A stretch of DNA of 64,000 nt from Phallus indusiatus (taxonomy: Eukaryota; Basidiomycota; Agaricomycetes; Phallales; Phallaceae): contig JAQFWX010000012.1 in assembly GCA_027605045.1 (NCBI GenBank), positions 570,930 to 634,929 on the forward strand, given 5' to 3'. This document shows, piece by piece, positions 56,265 to 64,000 of the stretch (position 1 is its first letter; every line of letters begins with the position of its first letter). The translations under genes were made by a program, and so were the position numbers. The notes below the pieces were generated by a model. That model saw only the letters and a list, made by a program, of their open reading frames with translations. It ran no database searches and had not been told where the DNA came from.

Positions 56265-58942
56265 TCAATCTATGCGTTTCTTGAGGGTATCCATCTCAAC
56301 AACTTCAGCTCTCTGTTTAACGGGTAAAGTTCCACCGTGTTTCAGTAAATTACCAAGACCATTTCGTGCTGACCGAAAACCAGGACCATTATAATAAATA
56401 GCGTCTATCCGGGGGTTAAGACGAGGCCATGAGACGTATTCAACCCCATGAATGAAAATGTATGCCAAGGAGAGTAAAGTTAAAGTAATCCAGATTGAGA
56501 AATAATAGACCAAGGAATATTCTAAAAACATTATTAACAATTAGGAAGAGATATCAGTTTATGACGAGACGTACCTGAAGTCCGGGGTAAGGTTAAACCA
56601 GCAAATATCATGAATATTGAGAAATAAAGGAGATAAGGCATCTGCGAAAACTGGGTCAGAATGTGCGGTTTTAAAAGAATAGCATACTTACTGAACGAAT
56701 CAATAGAGGCCGATTGTCAACTAGCAATGCTCTCTGTAAACCCGATGCAGCTTCGGATGTCCACGCCCCGGTTACAATATCAAACCCGTCCTGAATAGAA
56801 TACATACATTTTTGTTTTTGAAAAAAAAAAAACTAGACCATAACATACCTGCCTAGTCCCATCAAAGTAGTTGTTCTTCATATATCGCATTACGGAATTT
56901 ACACCGTCCTGTAAGAGTCCTCTAAAACCGCGTTTTCCCGTTCTGGTAAAATCAGTTTTGAGAGCTCCTGTACCGCTGTAAGCACAGGATATAGAGTCTG
57001 CATGATCTGCCCATACTGAAATCGACGTCTTATTTAGTATATCATTTATCTGTGTTTGGAGAGTCACTCACTGCGACGGAAATTATCCATAAAGTCCGGA
57101 AATTGTTCAACAGACTCCGATGGTTGAAGGATACCAACTACTCTTAATTGTTGTGTCAGCATCCATCGGGCTAAGGCCGATTGAACCACGTTGGTTCGGT
57201 CAAGATTGTCCATGCAGTTCGTCCGAATAACCCCAGTTTGAGAGCGAGCTTGACCATGATTAGTGTTTTCGTGGTAATAGCTGAATAAATTCTCAAATTT
57301 TGGACAGAAGGTGCATTACTGAAAAATTATTTTTACCCTTTTTGTATTAAATCATCTTTTATTCTTTCAATAAGGATATCAATTCGGTGCCACTGCATGT
57401 TATGGCATTCTCGATGGAAATCAAAATAATCGTATTCCACGTCGGGTATATTAGACTGCGAACGCTGTCAGTGAACTTCTTAGAGGAAAAAAAATTTAGA
57501 AACGAACCAAGGACAAATATTTCTCATATGCTTCTTTAATAGGCTTCTCGTAACCTTTTTGTTTTATCAAATTCACGATGTGTTGAGTACCGTATCTTGA
57601 AATTTGGTCTTTGAAATGCAATCCCAATGCTTCTTGCTAGTCATAGAAATAGCCCATTTCAGCTGAAAGAAGACGAATTTAATTTCAATTTTCAGCCCAT
57701 ACCGTGTTCTTGAGCTCCATGATTTGCAAATCTGGCTTGTATCGCAGATTGTTTATCTCAGCCCAAAACAAGGGGATGCTTCCACGTATTTGGACGAAGC
57801 TTAATATACTGGTATCATCGTCAGAATTATTGTCCACAATTATTATTTGTTCTGTTTCATTATAGTTGGCGACGTTTCCTTTATCGTCTATTCCTCGGGT
57901 AAAATATCTGGTTCCAGCGCGGTATCTAGAGCGACGGCTAATGAGTGCAAATTTGAAGGGCCGTGAATTGATGATGGCATCGCAGACATCAAACGCTAGT
58001 TGAATTATAAGTGAGACGGCGATAAAATATTCAAGTATGACATACTCCCATAAATTATCGGCAAAATAAATCGACTAAGCTATGAGGATGGCGTAAGCCG
58101 GGTGTAATTTGCCAGGGTGTTTGAACAGCTTACATCGGTTTCCGGAGAGGAGAGGGTCACATCAATAAACCGCGAATGAAGAAATTTATTCCAGAAAAAT
58201 CTGTCATCAGCCTATCAAATAGCATATTTTGTTAAGTTAATGTAAGGGATGCAGGTCGAAATAAAATTGGACAACGTTACAATTTGCCATAAAGGTTTTC
58301 CTGCGTCATGATCGCGCATTTCTCTTTGAGTTTGAATCCGCCGAGTAATGTCACAGGTATAACTAAGCCAAAAAGTACCGCCATAGAGATGCGAACGAAC
58401 TAAGTCGAGTAGATGGCTCTCCACCGGATTTTGGTATAGAGAACTTGAAGACGTCAACGGGAGTACTTTGAAATCTGTGGCGCGATAAACTTCGTGGCCA
58501 AAGAGTTGGCCAGAATGACGGCGTCCGGTAATCACCACGACAAAATCAGCTATATGGAATGATGTGTGTGTTTATCTTTCTCGGCTTAAAAATATGATAA
58601 CGTACACGCCGTCAAAGAAAGGAAGCCTATGATTCCATAAATTCGGTCCGCGCGATCCAAGTGCAAAGACTGAAGAATGTGTGCGGCTGTAAACCAAGCA
58701 AAATATCGCTAGTCTTAAGAGAGTAAAATAATTTGTACATCTTCAATGGGCGTACATTCTAGAGTGATGTTCCCCGTTAGCCGGTTAATCGTTAGACATG
58801 GTGAACTATCGCGGGGACAAAAGATGTAGTACTGGTCGTTAACGAAGCTACCTGTAGTGTTAAAGACGTCACATAAGGGGTAATGAAAAACTTACAGCTC
58901 CAATGAATCGTGCAAATGCTTAGGACTTGACTTCAGTTCCAT
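56265..58942 (-). CDS. SAC1: SAC1 phosphoinositide phosphatase
   Basis: This ER/Golgi membrane enzyme removes phosphate from PI4P and related lipids. The start at 58942 gives [16 protein letters not shown], joined by an intron to [11 protein letters not shown]. The catalytic CX5R(T/S) motif reads [19 protein letters not shown], encoded near 57184-57240. Downstream are [29 protein letters not shown] and [17 protein letters not shown], both hallmark Sac1 blocks. The C-terminus has two hydrophobic segments ([16 protein letters not shown] and [17 protein letters not shown]), as in the ER-anchored enzyme. More than ten short introns. It stops at 56265 after LKKRID. Confidence 0.92.
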
Positions 58943-60569
58943 CTGGCCGCTGTTCAGCTGCTCTCCTGAGGTGATTCGTTTATGTAATATAGGCGCTAAA
59001 TTTGAACACACGAATCCACGAATTTGCTACGGATACGGAGAATATTTTCTAAAGGGATCATGGCCATCATCGAACGAGCTGATATACGATGGATCATCGG
59101 TTTATTGTGAGAGAAGTCAATTTTTTTTAATTAGAAGTGTCATAGCGCAGCTGGTTTATGAATGGCAGTTATCCATAATCAAAATAGATTTAGCATGAGG
59201 GAACACATTCATTTGTGTAACTACTATGAAGCGCAAATGGTTACCACATCTTGGACAATAGAGTCAGAGAACTCAATCCCATCCACGGGGCCTGAAACAA
59301 CTCAAACGCGAACGGCGTATACTGAAAGAGTGGGAGGCAAGAAGGGGTGTCCTATACATCTGTCCGGGACTATACTGTAGCGATTCCCATGTACGAATTT
59401 GGCATCAATAGTTGGGGTTGTCCCACTTTGCGCACTACCATAGTGACGGTAGATGGCGCGATGCTAGATTCATCAACGAGGATTCACATTTCCGGCGTGA
59501 AGTTGACGGACATATCATGTTTTCATGCGTCGCGTGCTCATCACGTTCAATTGCTTTCCGACGTAACAATTTGTAGGTCAGACCAGCCCCTCGAATATTT
59601 AGGTCTAGTGATACAATAGGAACTTCAAATCAAAGCTTATGCGTCGGAATGGCATTTTGAGCAAAACTCCGCGCCGACAAGGTTTAAGTAACGGATGTGT
59701 GCTACCGTTGGGCTCGAAAGTGGGGACAATGGTAAAGAGACAAACTACAAGATACTGAGTGGGGGCTGGTATTATGTATTCAGCATAAAAGGTAGTTGTT
59801 TTGAGGCTCTTACTCTGACAGACAAGCGCATGTCGCTCTTCCGTGGATTGTGGAACGTCATCTTCCAATTAGCCGGCCAGCACTTGTAACACATGAACAA
59901 CAACTTTGTTTCTGTGCTCCAAAGCTAGTCCAAAATGTCGACAGTCATGAAGTATAGCTTCAATGCCGCAAGCCTAACATAGCCGATCCAAGACGACACA
60001 TGCAATCAATCCACCAACTACCCTTGGTGGTCCCTTTTGCAGTTTCGATGACGGCTGGCAATCGAGGAGGATATGTTGTCCCTCACGAAATGTACTAACT
60101 GGAAAAGGAATGTCAGCGGGGTTAAAACGGGTTACATGGAGAGGCGAACCCGTGGAAGTTGAGGTAAAAATGGGTAAGTGTCTCAAAGGCGCTTTGACAA
60201 TTGTATATGTCAGGCTTGTGAGTTAATTGTTTTGAGTAGATCTCACTGTTGCCGCTATGAAATTGGGGGGAGGATAAGAAGGCATCTACTTCGCTATATA
60301 TATACAATTGACATCAAGTGTGACGTAGGCACTTGCTGTTCTCGTGTCGCGATGGTTATGTTCATTGTCTTGTTTTCTTGCTCGTCGCCGAAAAAAAGGG
60401 TTAATATCTTCCTTCATCCCGAATTTCTTTGATGCTGTTTGGCACGGAATTGGACTGCAAAGCATCTCAGCTATAATCCAAACTAGCGAAAACGTTTTTC
60501 TGGATAATTTCTTTTTCGTAGCAGTATACTCCAATCTTAGGAGACAGGAAGCACACCATAGGAAGGATA
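58943..60569. other. 1.6-kb region with no recognised gene
   Basis: Several open frames of 60-107 codons exist on both strands, but none has a recognisable motif or a convincing splice partner. It may hold a decayed gene or a lineage-specific transcript. Confidence 0.4.
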
Positions 60570-62073
60570 TTACGATAGTTCGAAAACAAAACAAGCACCA
60601 TCATCTCCCGCGCTGACAACAACGTTGTTGACGCTGTGTAAAGAAGCCGCCAATATTGGACCTCGATGGCCCTTGTGTTCTCGAACGACGACACCCGTCC
60701 GAACATCCCACGTTCGCAAAGTTCCATCAGCACTCGAAGACGTCAGCAAATGCGCTGAAGGGGCTTCATGAGGATGAAGAGAGGTAATGGCATCCTAGAT
60801 TTGTAGGTAAAGAGTTTATCGAAATCTATTTCCAAATCAATGTACTTACTGAGTGCTCCATTGTTATTCTCAATCGCATTGTCCCTAAATCCCATAAACA
60901 GATTTTGCCATCCGTTCCACCTGTCACCGCAACTTCGGTTCCCGCATAAGTCATCCAAGCGACGGCCTCAATACTTTCGCCCTGTGTGTGGCCTATCAAA
61001 CTACCTACGACATCTCCTTTGAGAAGAGAGACAACTCTGACTTCTCCCTCGGCACCCCCTACAACAGCTAGAGAGTTTGATGAATTGACTGCGAGGGCTG
61101 TAATACCACCTTCCAGCGCAAATCGCCCGTCAGCAGAGGTTAATTTTAGCAATGGCGATTCAGATGTAGGTGTTGTCAACAGAAGAATTTCAGATCCTGT
61201 CAGAATTTTTTTCCCTATTCAAAGCAAAAAGTAATTTGTCAGATAGAAGGGAAGGGAGATTAAGAGATGAAAAGGACGGAACCATCAGTAGTGAAGCATC
61301 CAGCGTTTACCGGTCCTGTATGTGATGCGATAACTTGCATGGTGTTTCCAGATGGCACTGTGACACGAAAATGTAGTATAAAAGCGTGCTCTATTATAAT
61401 AAAAGACTCATACGCACGCTGCCAAAGCCAAACAGTAGAATCATTTGATCCAGCTAACAGGACAAGCCCACGAGGATGCCATTTTAACCACTTGATAAAA
61501 AGAAAAAGACATGAGCGGCTTGTATCGTCAGACTGGCAGCAGTCAGGAACTTACTATGACTTCCTCCGGACCCGTTAGTTCTGTTAGAAATTCCCAGATC
61601 TTCAAGTCAGAGTCTTCTTTCTTGACATGTCGCCATATTCTAACTTTCCCGTCCATGCCACCTGTGGAAACTAATTCACCATCAAAGCTCCAGCCGACAG
61701 CCGTGACGCTGTCTGTATGCCCAGTCAATTTGACGATTTCAGCTCCAGTTTTTGCATCCCAAATATATCCCAGATCGTCTTCCCCTCCAGAGACAGCGAT
61801 CAGCTGTGTCGGGTGTATAGCCACAGCAAACACTGAGCCCTTGTGACCAGCGAACTTAGCAACGGAGGTGCCTCCATCTTCCTCCCCACCTTCCCCTGCT
61901 AATTCGCCCTCGTCTTCGTAAACGATCTCGACACCACCCTCTCCTTCCCCTTCTCCTTCTACATGGTCATGATGATCGTCTTCGTCCATTGGCATGTCGC
62001 CATCATCTTCCACTTCCTCAAGAACATCGGCAGAATCGATGAATGCAGCTGAATTCTCCTCGTCTTGGTGCAT
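60570..62073 (-). CDS. SQT1: AAMP/SQT1-like WD40 protein
   Basis: A WD40 propeller of the AAMP/Sqt1 type. In yeast Sqt1 chaperones ribosomal protein uL16 during 60S assembly. The start at 62073 gives MHQDEENSAAFIDSADVLEE, a long acidic N-terminus typical of the family. WD repeats follow: FAGHKGSVFAVAIHP with DDLGYIWDAKTG; LTGHTDSVTAVGWSFDG with GKVRIWRHV; then LTGPEEVIVWLKWHPRG, IGHTQGESIEAVAWM with DGKICLWDLGTM, and LLTSSSADGTLRTWDVRTG. The last repeat ends DDGACFVFELS at 60570. Introns are few and short. The start lies 204 bp from the divergent NUP98 gene. Confidence 0.88.
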
Positions 62074-62277
62074 GGCTTGGTATTTTATTATATCGATATC
62101 AAAAAAAATCTAAAATCTATAATGTCAATGATAACGGCGAGGGCCGACTAGAGCGGCAAAGACCGAAAGTGATTGGTAAAGCAAAAAGATTCCCACGGGT
62201 CGTCTACATTGTAGCTATGGCTGAGTTTCAAAAGTGCGAGCAGCTGTGGCAGCACTCGCTCACATTCATCGTTCACA
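62074..62277. promoter_or_regulatory. Divergent promoter between SQT1 and NUP98
   Basis: 204 bp between two oppositely transcribed housekeeping genes. No TATA box stands out. Shared regulation is inferred from spacing only. Confidence 0.4.
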
Positions 62278-64000
62278 ATGTCTTCCATTTTTGGCTCATT
62301 TGGGCAGAATAACCAACAGCAGCAGCAGCAACCTCAGCAACAGGCAAGTGCCTTTGGGCAGACACCAAATGCCTTTGGCAGTGGCGCAGGTACAATTTAA
62401 TATCTCGGGTGGAATTTTGTAATAGGTCCTTACGCCTTTGCTTTCAGGTTTTGCGGGTTTTGGCCAGAATCAACAACAACAGCAGCCACAGCAGCAACCC
62501 CAAGTTAATCCAATGTTTGGAAATCTAGCTGTTTCCAATTCTGCTACGCCTGGTACAAGTGGTTTTGGTATGTCTCGACGCGGCGCGTCTTCTTGTTACT
62601 TCCCGTCTTAAAACTCACGATCGCATAGGCGCGTTTGGAAACCCTCCAGCAAACAATACAGCATTTGGCTCTCGACCTGCGTTTGGTTCTACAGGAACTT
62701 CAGCATTCGGTCAGCCCTCCACTTTCGGTGCCAACACTGGAGGCAGCATCTTTGGGACAGGTTTCGGATCGACGAGTACTCCCGGTACTTCAGCCTTCGG
62801 TCAACCTCCCCAGCCCCAACAACAGAGCGCATTTGGAAGCAGCACTAGTGCTCCCGCTAGTAATGTTTTCGGCAAGCCTTCTGGCTTCGGTTGTAAGTTC
62901 ATCTGACCACCTTTCTCATACTGATACGCGTTCATCTCACAAGCATCCTCTTTTTAGCCACTGCCATCGCTCCTACGACTGCTTCACCTGTTCCAGCTAC
63001 AGGCACAGCGAATCCACCATTTCAAGAAGTTCAGGAACGTGATCCTACAAGCGCAAGCAGTACCAGCATGCTTCGCTTCCAATCTATAACTGCCATGGCA
63101 GAATATCGGAATGCATCTTTTGAGGTGGGTAGCTTTTTTGTTTGATTCGAATGCTGATTAACTCATTATCCTCTCATAGGAACTTCGTGTTCAAGATTAT
63201 CTTCAGGGACGGAAAGTGGCCAGTTCAACGAGTGCTTTCGGCACCACGACGGGAACTTCCGCATTTGGTCAGCCCCCTCAGTCTTCGACGAACCTGTTTG
63301 CACAACCGTCAACTGCAACCAATGCATTTGGTCAACCACAAGCCAGCACAAGTTTTGGTTCATTTGGACAAAACCAACAACAGCAGCAACAACAGCAACA
63401 ACCTCAGCAAAGTGCGTTCGGCGCCTTCGGACAAACTCAACAACAACCCCAGCCAGCAGCTACTGGGTTTGGCGCGTTTGGTCAGCAGACGCAACAACCA
63501 TCTACTTCAGGTTTTGGTGCATTCGGTCAGCAGAATCAACAACAACCTTCGAATACGTTTGGAGCTTTCGGTCAACAAAATAAAGGTTTTGGTACCTTTG
63601 GGAGTCAACCCGCTCAATCCAATCCAAGTCCTTTTTCTGCATTCGGGTCTAGTACGAACACTGCGGCACCATCTGCTTTTGCTCAGCCTCAACAACCTCA
63701 ACAGCAATCAGGTTTTGGAGCATTCGGTCAAAACAATACACAACAACAAAGCGCATTTGCAAAGCCTAGTATATTCGGTACCCAGCCCTCTACCAGTGTA
63801 TTTGGTGCTCCCGCCAATTCTCAGCAGCAGCAGCAGCCTCAAACGAGTATATTCGGGGCACCCTCTACCACGGCTCAGCAGCCTACTCAACCTGGGTTGT
63901 TCGGTGGTGCGACAACGCAACAACCGTCTGGTAAGTCTTACAGAATCTTTTAAATTCATGCGTTTCAATTCATATTCGCCTTCAGCATTTGGTCAACCTC
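62278..64000 (+). CDS. NUP98/NUP116-type FG nucleoporin, 3' end cut by window edge
   Basis: This is a phenylalanine-glycine nucleoporin of the nuclear pore. Exons 62278-62389, 62448-62567, 62629-62892, 62958-63124, 63180-63930 and 63986 onward join in phase. It starts MSSIFGSFGQNNQQQQQQPQ. Dozens of FG, GFG and AFG repeats sit in Gln-rich sequence. A GLEBS-like motif (RFQSITAMAEYRNASFEELR, then VQDYLQGRK), encoded around 63065-63215, is the binding site for the RAE1/GLE2 export factor and separates two FG blocks, as in NUP98. The autoproteolytic C-terminal domain, if present, lies beyond the window. Confidence 0.88.

Overview
The window is nuclear DNA of a basidiomycete fungus, most likely an agaricomycete. 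Genes are dense and carry many 40-75 nt GT-AG introns. The families are typical of mushrooms: a FunK1-type kinase, an F-box protein, a cellular RNA-dependent RNA polymerase, expanded MDR oxidoreductases and a chromodomain-bearing Ty3/Gypsy element. No tRNA, rRNA or CRISPR array was seen.

Layout. 1-12 kb is ordinary housekeeping sequence: a Ser-rich PH-like protein (cut by the left edge), exosome subunit RRP41/SKI6, nicotinate phosphoribosyltransferase, an F-box protein, a 6-phosphofructo-2-kinase whose phosphatase histidine is replaced by serine, and GDP-mannose 4,6-dehydratase. 12-24.4 kb holds three MDR reductase paralogs. A full-length RNA-dependent RNA polymerase gene lies between two copies of a ~2.4 kb duplication that carries MDR2 and MDR3. 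24.5-42.2 kb is a transposon island bounded on both sides by broken copies of one multidomain ZZ-finger gene. It contains four simple solo LTRs and a fifth split by a nested element, all of one family and all with 5-bp target duplications. It also contains a hAT-like MITE, a long snap-back hairpin and other repeats. The nested element is a 9.2 kb minus-strand chromovirus with LTRs identical by eye. 42.7-51.1 kb has three intact ZZ-finger paralogs with FAD synthetase between the second and third. 51.4-64 kb is mostly housekeeping again: phosphomannomutase, a FunK1 kinase, SAC1 phosphoinositide phosphatase, an AAMP/SQT1 WD40 protein, and a NUP98-type nucleoporin running off the right edge.

The most unusual signal is in the chromovirus. 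Wherever I sampled it, LTRs and coding sequence alike, the DNA is tiled by short perfect inverted repeats (arms about 5-11 bp, loops about 1-15 nt) spaced roughly every 25-35 nt. This includes the segment encoding the YIDD active site of reverse transcriptase. The neighbouring host genes I read do not show it. The same element has an extra multi-part reading frame after the chromodomain, and its reading frame steps by -1 about nine or ten times, always in the same direction, although its LTRs look identical. Second in interest is the ZZ family: an unrecognised N-terminal domain, two ZZ fingers, a SAP-like double motif and a KOW-like tail, duplicated together with MDR gene pieces around the transposon island.
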